Positions 16,052-25,782 of a stretch of 64,000 bases of DNA are shown piece after piece. The DNA is from JABWBD01 sp040768665 (GTDB lineage Bacteria > Planctomycetota > Planctomycetia > Pirellulales > Thermoguttaceae), in contig JAXGMN010000043.1 in assembly GCA_040768665.1 (NCBI GenBank), positions 1 through 64,000 of the forward strand. The letters are read 5' to 3'. Each line of letters begins with the position of its first letter. Position 1 is the stretch's first letter. The translations under genes and the position numbers were made by a program. The notes under the pieces were generated by a model. It was given only the letters and a program-made list of their open reading frames with translations, ran no database searches and was not told the origin of the DNA.

Positions 16052-16531
16052 ATGCCCCGACAACCACGGATTCCCGATATCGCCGAGTGGCCGCGGTGTC
16101 CTCAGTGCGGCGCACCGCGGACGACCCAGTGCCCGATTTGCGAGACATCGGGCGTCGATTTCCACCAGGTCGATCCCGAATACGCAGCGATACTCGAGGA
16201 TGACGCCCCTGCCACGGCGCATTCGTGTGGGTGCGACTCGGGCGGATGTTCGTCCGAGGTGTGCGGAACCGAGTACGAGGAAGGGTCGTCCTCCGTCGAG
16301 CCGGGCGAGGCGGCCACCGGCGTCATGGTGATTTGCCCCACGTGTGATGAGCCGTTCGTGCCCGGGCATGCCAACCGCTGCGAATGGTGCGGCCATCGTT
16401 TTCCCGATGGTTATCATGTCGACGTCGACACGACCGAGCCGGAGCAGTTCAACGGCCGCGTGATCGGGGCCATGCTCGGGCTGGGCGTTGTCTTGCTGGC
16501 GTTGGCGATCTATTTCGCGGCGGTGTTTTGA
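16052..16531 (+). CDS. Double zinc-ribbon membrane protein
   Basis: 159 residues. Cys pairs CPQC...CPIC (about residues 14-31) and CPTC...CEWC (about 95-115) form two zinc-ribbon-like knuckles. Between them is a Cys/Gly patch (HSCGCDSGGCSSEVCGTE). A single C-terminal membrane helix (VIGAMLGLGVVLLALAIYF) anchors the protein with the ribbons probably in the cytoplasm. The ATG at 16052 was chosen because the upstream frame overlaps a repeat. It ends 25 bp before mnmG. Function unknown. Confidence 0.65.
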   Translation: MPRQPRIPDIAEWPRCPQCGAPRTTQCPICETSGVDFHQVDPEYAAILEDDAPATAHSCGCDSGGCSSEVCGTEYEEGSSSVEPGEAATGVMVICPTCDEPFVPGHANRCEWCGHRFPDGYHVDVDTTEPEQFNGRVIGAMLGLGVVLLALAIYFAAVF

Positions 16532-16556
16532 TCCGCATGGGGTACCGCGTTTGAGC

Positions 16557-18449
16557 ATGAGTCTGTTGCGTTACGACTACGACGTCGTCGTGATCGGCGC
16601 CGGACATGCCGGCACCGAGGCCGCGCTGGCGGCTGCCCGCATGGGAGCCAAGACAGCCCTGTTGACGGGCAATTTGGACACGTTGGCGCAGATGAGCTGC
16701 AACCCGGCGATTGGCGGAGTGGCGAAAGGGCAAATCGTCCGCGAGATCGACGCGTTGGGAGGCGCGATGGGGCTGGCCATCGATCGGACGGGGATCCAGT
16801 TTCGCATGCTCAACCAACGTAAGGGCCCCGCGATGCACGGGCCGCGAGCACAGGCCGACAAGCGGCTCTACCAGCACGAGGTGAAATGGATCGTCGAGCA
16901 GCAGCCGGGGCTCGACCTTCGACAGGAACTGGCCGAAGAACTGCTCGTCGATGGCCCGGCGGACTCGCCGCGGGTCGCCGGTGTGCGGGTCCGCGGGGAC
17001 GTGGAGTATCGAGCGCGAGCGGTGGTGCTTTGCGCCGGAACGTTCATGCAAGGGGTGCTGCACTACGGGGAGGAACGGGTCGAAGGCGGCCGCGCGGGCG
17101 AAGGGGCGACCTCGGTGGGAGAGTCGCTCAGGCGACTGGGGTTTCAACTCTCGCGGTTCAAGACGGGTACGCCGCCGCGGCTCAACGGCCGGACGCTGGA
17201 CTACCGCCGGCTGGAACGCCAGCCCGGCGACAGCGACCCGCAACCGTTTTCGTTCCTGACGGATCGGATCGAGCAGGAGCAGATCCCCTGCTGGATCACG
17301 TATACGAACACGGCGGTGCACGAGGTGGTCCGCGCGAACCTGCACCGAGCGCCGATGTACACCGGCCAGATCGAATCGGTCGGGCCGCGGTACTGTCCGT
17401 CGTTCGAGACGAAGGTGGTCCGGTTCGCGGAAAAGGAGCGGCACCAGTTGTTTCTCGAGCCCGAAGGGCGGCGGACATCGGAAGTGTACGTCAACGGGCT
17501 GGCGACGAGCCTGCCGCGGGATGTTCAGGACGCGATCCTGCGGTTGATTCCCGGGCTCGAGCACGCGCAAGTCATGCGGTACGGCTACGCCGTGGAATAC
17601 GACTACGTTCCGCCCGAGCAACTCAAGCCGTCGCTGGAAACGAAGCGAATCGCGGGGCTCTATCTGGCAGGCCAAGTAAATGGCACGACGGGTTATGAAG
17701 AGGCAGGAGCCCAGGGGCTGATCGCCGGGGCGAATGCCGTGCTGTCACTCGAGGGCAAAGAGCCGCTCGTGCTCCGGCGGGATCAGGCCTATATCGGAGT
17801 GATGATCGACGACCTGGTCACGCGTGGCGTGGACGAGCCCTACCGGATGTTTACCAGCCGCGCGGAGTATCGCCTGCTTTTGAGACAGGACAACGCCGAC
17901 CGCCGGCTGACGCCGCTGGGGCGGCAACTTGGGCTGGTGAATGAGAACCGTTGGGTAAGGCTGGAGACCAAAGAGGCTCAAATCGCCGAGGTAACGCGAC
18001 GGATCCAGGCTTCGCGGGCCGGCGAGATCTCGCTGGATCGACTTCTGCGGCGGCCCGAGACGACATGGGCCGATCTCACGCGGCATCTTCCGGAGCTTGC
18101 GGAGGTGCCGCGCGACGTCGCGGAACAGGTCGCCTGCAACGTGAAGTACGCCGGATATATCGCGAGGCAGGAGACCGAGATCGCAAGACAGCAGCGGCTC
18201 TCGGATCGCCGCATCCCATCCGATCTCGACTTTGCTGACGTCCTGCACTTGCGGGCGGAGGCCCGCGAGCAATTCGAGCACGTTCGTCCGACGAATCTGG
18301 CTCAGGCCGGCCGGATTCGCGGAATCACGCCGGCGGATCTGGCTGTGCTGGTGCTCCACCTCGAGGGCCGTCGCAGGAGTCGGGCAGAGCATGGATCATG
18401 CGGGGCCTGCAGCGGCCAACACGGCGAAAGAAGCGGGGGACTGGGCTAG
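16557..18449 (+). CDS. mnmG: tRNA uridine-5-carboxymethylaminomethyl modification enzyme MnmG
   Basis: This 630-residue FAD protein works with MnmE to add the carboxymethylaminomethyl group to U34 of certain tRNAs. The N-terminus has the FAD fold VVVIGAGHAGTEAALAAARM and the family hallmark SCNPAIGGVAKGQIVREIDA. Further MnmG motifs include FKTGTPPRLNG and NGTTGYEEAGAQGL, followed by a helical C-terminal domain. The length matches the family. The start at 16557 gives the usual few residues before the FAD motif. mnmA, which acts on the same base, is about 10 kb downstream. The last 25 residues are unusually Gly/Ser-rich. Confidence 0.97.
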   Translation: MSLLRYDYDVVVIGAGHAGTEAALAAARMGAKTALLTGNLDTLAQMSCNPAIGGVAKGQIVREIDALGGAMGLAIDRTGIQFRMLNQRKGPAMHGPRAQADKRLYQHEVKWIVEQQPGLDLRQELAEELLVDGPADSPRVAGVRVRGDVEYRARAVVLCAGTFMQGVLHYGEERVEGGRAGEGATSVGESLRRLGFQLSRFKTGTPPRLNGRTLDYRRLERQPGDSDPQPFSFLTDRIEQEQIPCWITYTNTAVHEVVRANLHRAPMYTGQIESVGPRYCPSFETKVVRFAEKERHQLFLEPEGRRTSEVYVNGLATSLPRDVQDAILRLIPGLEHAQVMRYGYAVEYDYVPPEQLKPSLETKRIAGLYLAGQVNGTTGYEEAGAQGLIAGANAVLSLEGKEPLVLRRDQAYIGVMIDDLVTRGVDEPYRMFTSRAEYRLLLRQDNADRRLTPLGRQLGLVNENRWVRLETKEAQIAEVTRRIQASRAGEISLDRLLRRPETTWADLTRHLPELAEVPRDVAEQVACNVKYAGYIARQETEIARQQRLSDRRIPSDLDFADVLHLRAEAREQFEHVRPTNLAQAGRIRGITPADLAVLVLHLEGRRRSRAEHGSCGACSGQHGERSGGLG

Positions 18450-18909
18450 TTTCGTCGCCTGTGGCTGGCTGCGTAGACTGTTAGCCGGCGAGAAGATGTA
18501 GGAGCTACACGCGGAAGAAGTCATGTTGTCGGGGACGCGGCGTCGAAATGGCCGGTCTGGCTAGGCCGTCCCCTGATTTCTGGGGATTGACGTTTTTCGG
18601 CCGCGACGAGTACGCGTAAGTTGTTGGCCGATAACACGTTGAAAAATAAAGACCTGTATTGACATGGCCTAAAAGGTAGTTATAATGCTCGCAATTGGCA
18701 AATTCGGCAATGTCGGCAGAACCGGATGAGCCTACTGTTTACACGGAGTATCGGGAGGTGCGGAGTTTGCGAACAACGCGAACTCAGGGCTAGTTCCCGG
18801 GAGTTCAGACACGGAGGACTAGAAACCCGGGGGTATTTGGCCGACACATGCCTCGGGGTTTCGCTGGCCTAGCTCGGCTGCAGCTAGGAAGAGGAACGGT
18901 CAACGACCA
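18450..18909. other. Intergenic with strong promoter and long leader
   Basis: 460 bp. It contains the promoter at 18659-18686 and a leader of about 217 nt with several GC-rich inverted segments, but no ORF of note. Confidence 0.5.
18659..18686 (+). promoter_or_regulatory. Sigma70-type promoter for the response-regulator gene
   Basis: TTGACA (18659-18664), a 16-bp spacer and TATAAT (18681-18686), both perfect consensus boxes. Confidence 0.75.
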
Positions 18910-19497
18910 ATGGCAACGAAGACTGTGTTTACGACCGGCGAGGCCGCCAAGATCTGCAAGGTCAGCCAGCAGACGATCATTCGTTGCTTCGACTCGGGCC
19001 AGTTGAAAGGATTCCGAGTACCAGGGAGTCGGTTTCGTCGGATCCCCCGCGAGCAACTGTTCATTTTCATGCGGGACAACGGGATTCCAACCGATGCTCT
19101 GGAGAGCGGGAAGCGAAAGATTCTGATCGTCGACGACGACGAAGAACTGGTCGAACTGATCTCAGACGTGTTGGAGCGCGACGGACGGTTCGAGGTTCGG
19201 ACGGTGAACAACGGATTCGACGCCGGCATGATGGTGAAGGACTACCGGCCCGACCTGATTGTGTTGGACGTGATGCTGCCGGACATCAACGGCCGCGAAG
19301 TGTGCCAACGTGTCCGCAGCGACAAGACGATGGACGACGTTCGCATCATCTGCATCTCGGGCATGGTGGAAGAAGACAAGGTGGGCGAGTTGAAGTCGGC
19401 GGGGGCCGACGATTTTATGCACAAGCCGTTCGAGGTGGAAAAGCTCATCGAACGGATGTGCCAGTTGCTCGACATCGAGACGGTATCGACCATCTGA
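18910..19497 (+). CDS. Response regulator with N-terminal HTH and C-terminal receiver
   Basis: 195 residues in an inverted layout. Residues 6-55 are an excisionase/MerR-type HTH (TTGEAAKICKVSQQTIIRCF, then a wing GFRVPGSRFRRIPREQL). Residues about 70-190 are a CheY-like receiver with the acidic pair in VDDDEELVEL, the phosphoacceptor Asp at about 120 in VLDVMLPDING, the Ser/Thr switch position in CISG and the conserved Lys in MHKPF. It presumably binds DNA under phosphorylation control. It lies under a consensus promoter and is followed by a histidine kinase gene at 19688, the likely partner. Confidence 0.9.
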   Translation: MATKTVFTTGEAAKICKVSQQTIIRCFDSGQLKGFRVPGSRFRRIPREQLFIFMRDNGIPTDALESGKRKILIVDDDEELVELISDVLERDGRFEVRTVNNGFDAGMMVKDYRPDLIVLDVMLPDINGREVCQRVRSDKTMDDVRIICISGMVEEDKVGELKSAGADDFMHKPFEVEKLIERMCQLLDIETVSTI

Positions 19498-19515
19498 CTG
19501 GAGTCTTTTGGGGGC

Positions 19516-19606
19516 CCTAATAAAACGGTGACAGGCGCCTCGCCGCGACGCGTAGTCCACGTGTTTTCCGAATGCTTGGCTCGGAGCCAGTCCCCGTTTT
19601 GTTAGG
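19516..19606. repeat. Dispersed repeat, type B copy
   Basis: Terminal arms CCTAATAAAACGGTGAC and GTCCCCGTTTTGTTAGG are near-perfect complements. Inside are ACAGGCGCC and GGAGCCAGTCCCC as in the other type B copies. It lies between the response regulator and the kinase and might act as a hairpin in their transcript. Confidence 0.6.
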
Positions 19607-19687
19607 AACTCTTGGGGGTCGCAGGACGGACTTCGGCGTCTCGGCGCAGGCTGTCCGCAGTGCGCCCGGCCAACCGCCTGCCGAACT

Positions 19688-21088
19688 ATGCGAATACTGC
19701 CCCTCCTAGCCGCACATGGGGAAGTAGTCTCGTTGCCGATGTCGGATACATCGGCAGAGACCCTTCTGCGGTTGGTCTCGGCTGGGCACGGTTCGGACGC
19801 GCCCGGGTGGATGGTCGAGCCGATGAAGAGCGATCCGCCGCTGGCGCTATGGGCTGTCTGCGCAGCTTGGCAGCGGACGAAGCTTCGGCCTGGATCGATC
19901 GCCCAGCTTGCTCAGTGGCTTTGCGAGCATGTCCTCGATGTACTCCAGTGGCCGCCGGAGGAGCGATTCGGCTCGGGGCTTGCCGGCGTGACCGAGGCCG
20001 AGTTGGCCGCAAACCTGGTGACTGGATTCCAGTTGGCCGAACTGGCAGCAACGCTGTCGGCCGGTGCGGGTTGCGTCGAGGCCGAGGGGGCATTTCTGTA
20101 CGGTCTGCTCGCTTCAGCAGAACAGTGGCTGAAGATCGGGACCGGATCGCATCGGGCGCCACGCGGCATGCTGCCGGACTGGCTGGTTGAGCATTCCTCT
20201 GCGACTCAAGCGGTTGTCCAGGAGGCCGGAGCCATTTTCAGTGGCCAGTCGCCCCCGCCGGCGGACGTAAATGTTGAGGAAATCGTCCATCGAGCAGAGG
20301 AGCAACGGGTTCGCTGGTTTGCGCGCGGCTCTGCCCTCATCGAACTGCTGCCGGAGATTTGCGGGCGGATGGCACGGCTCGCCCGCCTGGAGAGAGACTT
20401 TCGAGCGGCGGTCGAGACCGAGAAACTCGAGGCGATGGCCGAATTTGCCGCGGGCGCCGGACACGAGATCAACAATCCGCTGGCGATCATCGGCGGGCGT
20501 GCTCAATTGCTGATGGCCGACGAAGTCGATCCGGAACGGCGGCGCGAACTGGCCGTGATCAACGCGCAGGTCAAGAGGGCCCATGAGATGATCGCCGACG
20601 TGCGGCTCTTCGCGCGTCCTCCACAACCGGAGAAAACGGCCTCCGACCTGGCTCAATTGGTCGATGAACTGGTTGCCGAGGTCGCATCCCAGGGCGCTGA
20701 GCGAGGAGTCCGCGTGTCGCGGACCGGAGAGCCAGGGCCGGCGGAAATCGAGGCCGACCCGACCCAATTGGCCGTGGCGCTGCGAGCGGTGTGCAGGAAT
20801 GCCCTGGAATGGATCGGGCACGATGGCCGGATTGAGATTGCTCTGGCGGTCGGCCAACGGCAGGTCGAGATTCGGATTTCCGACGACGGGCCCGGTATGA
20901 CGCCGGAGCAGCGGCGCCATGCGTTCGATCCGTTCTACTCCGCTCGTCAGGCCGGGCGGGGTTTGGGGCTCGGACTGTCGAAGTGCTGGCGGATCGTAAC
21001 CAGTCACGGAGGACGCGTGGAGGCCGAGAATGGGCCGGAGCGCGGGGCGGTCTTCACCATCATCCTGCCACGATGGCAGAGCGGCTGA
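19688..21088 (+). CDS. Soluble sensor histidine kinase
   Basis: 466 residues. The first 230 or so are helical, without membrane segments, and resemble an HDOD-like or other cytoplasmic sensing domain. A coiled-coil linker leads to the H-box AGAGHEINNPLAIIGGRAQL (phosphorylated His about 259). The ATPase domain shows an N-box NALEWIG, G1 DDGPGMTPEQ, the F-box FDPFYS and G2 GRGLGLGLSKCW. The catalytic residues look intact. It is probably the cognate kinase of the preceding HTH-receiver protein. The start could also be the ATG at 19739. Confidence 0.9.
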   Translation: MRILPLLAAHGEVVSLPMSDTSAETLLRLVSAGHGSDAPGWMVEPMKSDPPLALWAVCAAWQRTKLRPGSIAQLAQWLCEHVLDVLQWPPEERFGSGLAGVTEAELAANLVTGFQLAELAATLSAGAGCVEAEGAFLYGLLASAEQWLKIGTGSHRAPRGMLPDWLVEHSSATQAVVQEAGAIFSGQSPPPADVNVEEIVHRAEEQRVRWFARGSALIELLPEICGRMARLARLERDFRAAVETEKLEAMAEFAAGAGHEINNPLAIIGGRAQLLMADEVDPERRRELAVINAQVKRAHEMIADVRLFARPPQPEKTASDLAQLVDELVAEVASQGAERGVRVSRTGEPGPAEIEADPTQLAVALRAVCRNALEWIGHDGRIEIALAVGQRQVEIRISDDGPGMTPEQRRHAFDPFYSARQAGRGLGLGLSKCWRIVTSHGGRVEAENGPERGAVFTIILPRWQSG

Positions 21089-23247
21089 CGGCGATGCATT
21101 ACCAGCGACTCGTTCCCGTCTTCCCGGCCGGTTTGATCCTGGCGATCTACGCGGCGGTCTACTACGCGACGCCGCTTTCGGTAATGCCGAGCGGGCCCGA
21201 GGGCGTGCCCCGGCGGACGCTTCTGCTCACTTACTTGCTGCGCCCCGACGACCTGGTGCGCGAGTGGCTCGGATCGCCGCCGGCGCTGGCCGTACTGGAC
21301 CGGCTGCCGGTGCTGTTGTTGGCCGCAGGCATCGTCGGCATGGCCGCTGCGCTCGGCCGGTTGGCGATCCGGCTGGTCGGCGCCGACCGCGGGCTGGACG
21401 GTTTGGAGCGGTTCGTCTTCTCGGCAGGCGTAGGACTTAACCTCGTCTCGACGTACATTCTGGCGGTCGGGCTCGCCGGGTGGATGAATGCGATGACGCT
21501 TTTCTATGTGCCGGCTGCGGCTGCAGTGGGCGCCGCGGCGTGGATGTACCGAGGCTTGCGGTGGAGGAAGGCCGAATCGGCCGATTCCGGGCGTTCCATA
21601 CCACGGAAAGGGCGGCGAAACCGCTCCGGGCGCAGCGAGTCCGCCGCGGTTGCGCCGGCAGACGCCGGGAGGGCGGAGTTGCTCGGGACGCGGTGGCTGT
21701 GGCTGATGGCTCCGTTTGCGGCCGTGATCGTGCTGGGTGGGATGCTGCCGCCGATCGAATTCGACGTGCGGGAATACCACCTGCAAGTTCCCAAGGAGTT
21801 TTTCCGGCAGGGACGGATCACTTTTCTGCCGCATAACGTGTACGGCAACATGGCCATGGGCACGGAGATCTTGAGCCTGCCGGCGATGGCGGCGGCTGGC
21901 GACTGGTGGCTGGGCGCCTTGGCAGGCAAAACGCTGATCGCGCTGTTTGCTCCGTTGACGGCCCTGGCGCTGTTTGCCGCCGGTCGAAGGTTCTTCTCGA
22001 CCACGGCCGGCGTTGTCGCGGCGGTGCTGTACGTTTCCATGCCGTGGGTGGTCCAGGTCTCGATGCTGGGGCTGGTCGATGCGGCGGTTGGCTGCTACCT
22101 GGTGTTGGCGCTGTACGCTTTGCTGCTGCACGCGCGTGGTCAGGACCAGGAACGGCAAGCGGCGGGCCGCGCGTGGTCCGAAGCCGAATCGCGGCTCTTG
22201 CTGGCCGGTTATCTGGCCGGGGCCGCCGTTGCCACGAAGTACCCGGCCGCGCTGTTTGTGGCGGTGCCGCTAACGGCAGCCGTCGCTTGGATGCAGGTTC
22301 GCCGATGGTGGCGGACTGCATGGAAACCGCTGGCGGTCTTTGTTCTGGCCGCGGTGGCGGGCTGCGGTCTGTGGTTCGGCAAGAACTGGGCCTTGACCGG
22401 CAACCCTGCGTATCCGCTCCTGTACGAGGTGTTTGGCGGCGAGACGCGGACGGCGGAGAAGGACGAGCAGTGGACCCGCGCGCATCGGCCGCACGTATTC
22501 ACGACGGACGCATTGCTGCACGATCTGGGGCGCGTGCTTCTGACGAGCCCCTGGCTGAGCCCGCTGCTGGTGCCGATGGCCGGCCTGGCGTTTCTTAACC
22601 GGCGCTACCGACGGATGGCCGCGGTTCTTGCTGCCTACTTCGCATTTGTGATCCTGGCCTGGTGGGTCCTCACGCATCGGATCGACCGGTTCTGGATCCC
22701 GGCGATCCCGCTATTGACGCTGATGGGCGGCATCGCTGCGACGGCAAGTGCAGGCCGGGGCTGGAAAGTGCTACTGGTTATCGTGCTGGTTTTTACGGCA
22801 TGCGCAAACTTCGTAGTCGCTGCATCGCCGTTGATCGCCGACAACCGGTTCTTTGCGCCGCTGGCGCGACTGCGCGATGATCCGCTCCGTATGAATCCCT
22901 GGCATCGGTGGTTCAACGCCGAGGCGCCGGACGGCTGCATCCTGATGATCGGCGAGGCGCAGGTTTTCGACCTTGTGCCGCGGGTGATCTACAGCACCTG
23001 CTTCGACTCGTCGGTTTTCGAAGAGATCGTGAAAGGACATTCCGCGGAAGAAATCCGCAGGGCGTTGCGGTCGCGCGGGATCACGCACGTCTACGTGCAC
23101 TGGGGCGAGATCGCGAGGTATCGGGCGACGTATGGGTACACGGATTTCGTCCAACCGGAGGTCTTTGAGCGACTCATCCGCGAAGGGATTCTCGAGCCGT
23201 TGCCTCCGATCGAGGATCACCCGAGCCGTGCGTATCGAGTGTGGTAG
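21073..23247 (+). CDS. GT-C type integral membrane glycosyltransferase (ArnT/PMT-like)
   Basis: 724 residues with about a dozen membrane helices. In the first extracytoplasmic loop it carries FDVREYHLQVPKEFF, whose D/E-Y-H pattern marks the catalytic loop of GT39/GT83-type enzymes that use lipid-linked sugars. A periplasmic C-terminal domain (about residues 600-724) follows the last helix. It probably adds a sugar to a protein or lipid. The ATG at 21073 overlaps the kinase by 16 bp; an ATG at 21094 is an alternative. The overlap suggests operon linkage, though no functional link with the kinase is obvious. Confidence 0.8.
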   Translation: MAERLTAMHYQRLVPVFPAGLILAIYAAVYYATPLSVMPSGPEGVPRRTLLLTYLLRPDDLVREWLGSPPALAVLDRLPVLLLAAGIVGMAAALGRLAIRLVGADRGLDGLERFVFSAGVGLNLVSTYILAVGLAGWMNAMTLFYVPAAAAVGAAAWMYRGLRWRKAESADSGRSIPRKGRRNRSGRSESAAVAPADAGRAELLGTRWLWLMAPFAAVIVLGGMLPPIEFDVREYHLQVPKEFFRQGRITFLPHNVYGNMAMGTEILSLPAMAAAGDWWLGALAGKTLIALFAPLTALALFAAGRRFFSTTAGVVAAVLYVSMPWVVQVSMLGLVDAAVGCYLVLALYALLLHARGQDQERQAAGRAWSEAESRLLLAGYLAGAAVATKYPAALFVAVPLTAAVAWMQVRRWWRTAWKPLAVFVLAAVAGCGLWFGKNWALTGNPAYPLLYEVFGGETRTAEKDEQWTRAHRPHVFTTDALLHDLGRVLLTSPWLSPLLVPMAGLAFLNRRYRRMAAVLAAYFAFVILAWWVLTHRIDRFWIPAIPLLTLMGGIAATASAGRGWKVLLVIVLVFTACANFVVAASPLIADNRFFAPLARLRDDPLRMNPWHRWFNAEAPDGCILMIGEAQVFDLVPRVIYSTCFDSSVFEEIVKGHSAEEIRRALRSRGITHVYVHWGEIARYRATYGYTDFVQPEVFERLIREGILEPLPPIEDHPSRAYRVW

Positions 23248-23302
23248 GGGCGGCCGCGGGGGATGGGCGGGGCAGGACCGCCGTCGAGCCCAACCACGAA
23301 AT

Positions 23303-23380
23303 CGGGGACAATTTCGGCGGCAGAGATCCCGCCCGAAAACATGAACCTGTCCCCCTCTGTTTTGCCCCGTGAACGGTTAC
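23303..23380. repeat. Dispersed repeat, type A copy (right part)
   Basis: GGGGACAATTTCGG...CCCGAAAACATGAACCTGTCCCC is followed by CCCCGTGAACGGTTAC, as in the copy at 40066. The left arm is missing or diverged. Confidence 0.6.
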
Positions 23381-23545
23381 GGCTCCCCGTGAACGTTTCC
23401 CCCGTTATGGCGTTCGGCCTTAGTTTGGCTTTGCGAATAACCCGGACTCGTCGCCCCTGCCCCGGTTTCTGAGCTAAGCTTGCGATAGTTTTCCGTCTGC
23501 TCTTCCGGCCCTGGTGTGTGACCACCGAACGAAAGGACATGAACG

Positions 23546-23824
23546 ATGAGCCGTCTGTTGTGGATCGCTGCGGTAGTGTTGGTTCTTCTGAGCAGTTCAA
23601 CGGCGTCGGCCGGATGGGGCCATGGGGTGCCCGTGACTGTACACAGCTTCTATCCGGTCGGACCCGTCTACGCCTACCCCGAAGCCGTGGTTGTGCCCGT
23701 GATGCCGGTTCCGGTTCTGGCTCCTGCCGCCATCGTCTATCCGGCGCCGGCTGCGGTGGTACGGGCCAGGGTATCGTATTACGGGCGGCCCGTGCGCAAT
23801 ACCATCCGTATTGTGGGATGGTAA
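23546..23824 (+). CDS. Small secreted Pro/Val-rich protein
   Basis: 92 residues with a clear signal peptide (MSRLLWIAAVVLVLLSSSTA then SAG). The mature part is rich in Pro, Val, Ala and Tyr (FYPVGPVYAYPEAVVVPVMP) and ends VRARVSYYGRPVRNTIRIVGW. A ribosome site (GAAAGGACATGAACG) precedes the start. It may be a cell-envelope or surface-associated peptide. No family recognised. Confidence 0.7.
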   Translation: MSRLLWIAAVVLVLLSSSTASAGWGHGVPVTVHSFYPVGPVYAYPEAVVVPVMPVPVLAPAAIVYPAPAAVVRARVSYYGRPVRNTIRIVGW

Positions 23825-23924
23825 GAGCCTATCCCCAAACCGTCGGAGGAGAGGGGGACAGGCACATTTTGCTCCGAAGACTCCGCAAAACGAGCCAGTC
23901 CCCGGCGGTTTTGGGATAGGCTCT
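23824..23924. repeat. Dispersed repeat, type B copy with terminal arms
   Basis: The arms AGAGCCTATCCCCAAACCG and CGGTTTTGGGATAGGCTCT (about 18 of 19 complementary, allowing one shift) enclose GGGGGACAGGCAC...GAGCCAGTCCCC. It sits between convergent genes and may serve as a bidirectional terminator. Confidence 0.65.
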
Positions 23925-23935
23925 AAGCTGGCACG

Positions 23936-25196
23936 TCAGGCGATCTGCTGCTCGGCCTCGAAAAAGTGATCGGCGCCGTCTGATTTCGCGATCACGGTAA
24001 TGCCGTTCTCCGTGACGGTAAATCCACGCGCACGATCCAGTTCGTGGTCGTAGCCGATCGAAACTCCGGCGGGAATCGACACCCCTTTGTCGATGATCGC
24101 CCTGCGGATACGGGCGCGCCGGCCCACGTTCACGTGGCCGAAAAGAATTGCACTTTCGACCTCCGCGAAGCTGTTGATCCGGACCTGGTGGCCCAGCACC
24201 GCGTGGCGGACCCTACCGCCGGAAACGATCGTCCCCGGACAAACGATGCTGTCCATTGCATAGCCGCGGCGCTGTTCGTCCGCAAACACGAACTTCGGCG
24301 GCGGCAGGTTGGGTTGATAGCTTCGGATCGGCCACCCCTCGTCGTACATGTTGAGCTCGGGGTCGACCGAGACGAGGTCCATGTTGGCCTCGAAGTAGGC
24401 GTCCAACGTGCCGACGTCGCGCCAGTAGGCGTCGCGCTTGCGATTCTCGTCGATCTCAACGACGAAGGGAAACGCAACAACTCGGTTCGTGTCGATGATC
24501 GCCGGGATCAAGTCTTTGCCGAAGTCATGGCCGCTGCCCCGGCGCGTGGCGTCGCGGCAGAGTTCCTCGAACAGGAAACGGGTGGTGAAGACGTAGATGC
24601 CCATCGACGCCAGGCAGTGCGTGTCGTCTCCCGGGACCGGCTTGGGATCGGCGGGTTTCTCCTGGAAGCCGACGATGCGGTTGTCGGCGTCGACCTCCAT
24701 GACGCCGAACTGCAGTGCGGCCTCCACGCGCGGGCGGCGGAGCACGCCGATGGTGACATCCGCGCCGACTTCCGCGTGGTAGTCGAGCATCCGTTGGTAG
24801 TTCATCTTGTAGATGTGGTCGCCCGCCAGGACAATGACGTACTTGGGATGCTCTTTTTCCAGGGTGTAGATGTTCTGATAGACCGCGTCGGCCGTTCCTT
24901 GGTACCAGTTCTCGTCGATTCGCTGCTGGGGTGGGACGACGTCGGCAAACTCGCCGAGTTCCCGGCAGAAATAGCTGCCAGCCCATGTTGATGTGCCGGT
25001 CCAGGCTCATCGCCTTGTACTGCGTAAGCACCAGGATCTTGCGGAAGCCACTATTGAGGCAGTTGGAAAAGGTGAAATCGATGATGCGGTAAGCGCCGCC
25101 GAAGGGGACGGCGGGCTTGGCACGGTCGCGCGTAAGCGGCTCGAGGCGGGATCCTTTGCCTCCGGCCAAGATAATGGCCATTACCGGGTCGTTCAT
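23936..25196 (-). pseudogene. glgC: Glucose-1-phosphate adenylyltransferase with a single frameshift
   Basis: Two minus-strand frames join into a complete GlgC of about 420 residues, which makes ADP-glucose for glycogen. The first frame carries MAIILAGGKGSRLEPLTRDR, AKPAVPFGG and RIIDFTFSNCLNSG up to INMGWQLF. One extra base near 24968 (in CTATTTCTGCC, minus strand) shifts the reading. The second frame continues CRELGEFADVVPP, GTADAVYQNIY, AGDHIYKMNYQRML and the C-terminal beta-helix with GTIVSGGRVRHAVLG. Since everything else is intact, a sequencing error or a very recent mutation is likely. Confidence 0.88.
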
Positions 25197-25782
25197 GATT
25201 GTTTTCCCATCGGAAGAGCTTGTGGCGAGCGGTCTGCGTCGGACGCGGAAATCGCGTCCATTGTAACACTTGGACCCGGGAGCTTAACAGGGTAACCGTT
25301 CAGGCGGCGTACGGCGACGCGTCGATTTCGCGGCGCGATCCAGTGTTTTGCTGCGTTCTCGGCTGCCCCTCCGGCCCCGCCGCGCGAGGCGCAGATTGCA
25401 GACGGATTGCGAACCCCTGCCGGCTCCCCAGACCGCGTAAATCGACATTCGGGTGGCGGAAGAGCCGTCTACTCCCGCTCTACAGGGGCAGTCGCCTCAT
25501 GGCCGGCGAGTTTTAGATCGCTTGCCCAGGGATGGTGACGAGACGGTGCAGTTCTAACCGGAGGGGCCCCTGCGGGCGTTTCCCCTGTAGGGAAAGACAC
25601 CATCTAAACCCATGATCAGATTGCCATTCGGCCGCGGCTGGCTAAAATCTGCCGCAAGAACCGACTCCAACGGCCGTCGCGGACTGGACCGCGTTCCCGC
25701 CAAAGCTGTACCGGGGTGCGGGGGTTTGTCGATTCTCTGGGCCGGGGGTGGCCAGCTTGTCTCTAACCGAGGAGGGTCGTAC
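25197..25782. other. Intergenic, no gene seen
   Basis: 586 bp between divergent glgC and a lipoprotein gene. A GTAACCGTTCA motif at 25292, the end sequence of the type A repeats, occurs without the rest of the element. Nothing else was recognised. Confidence 0.45.

Noticed and set aside
21004..22158. 384-codon minus-strand ORF
   Set aside because: It is antisense to the membrane glycosyltransferase and has a low-complexity, Arg/Gln-rich composition.
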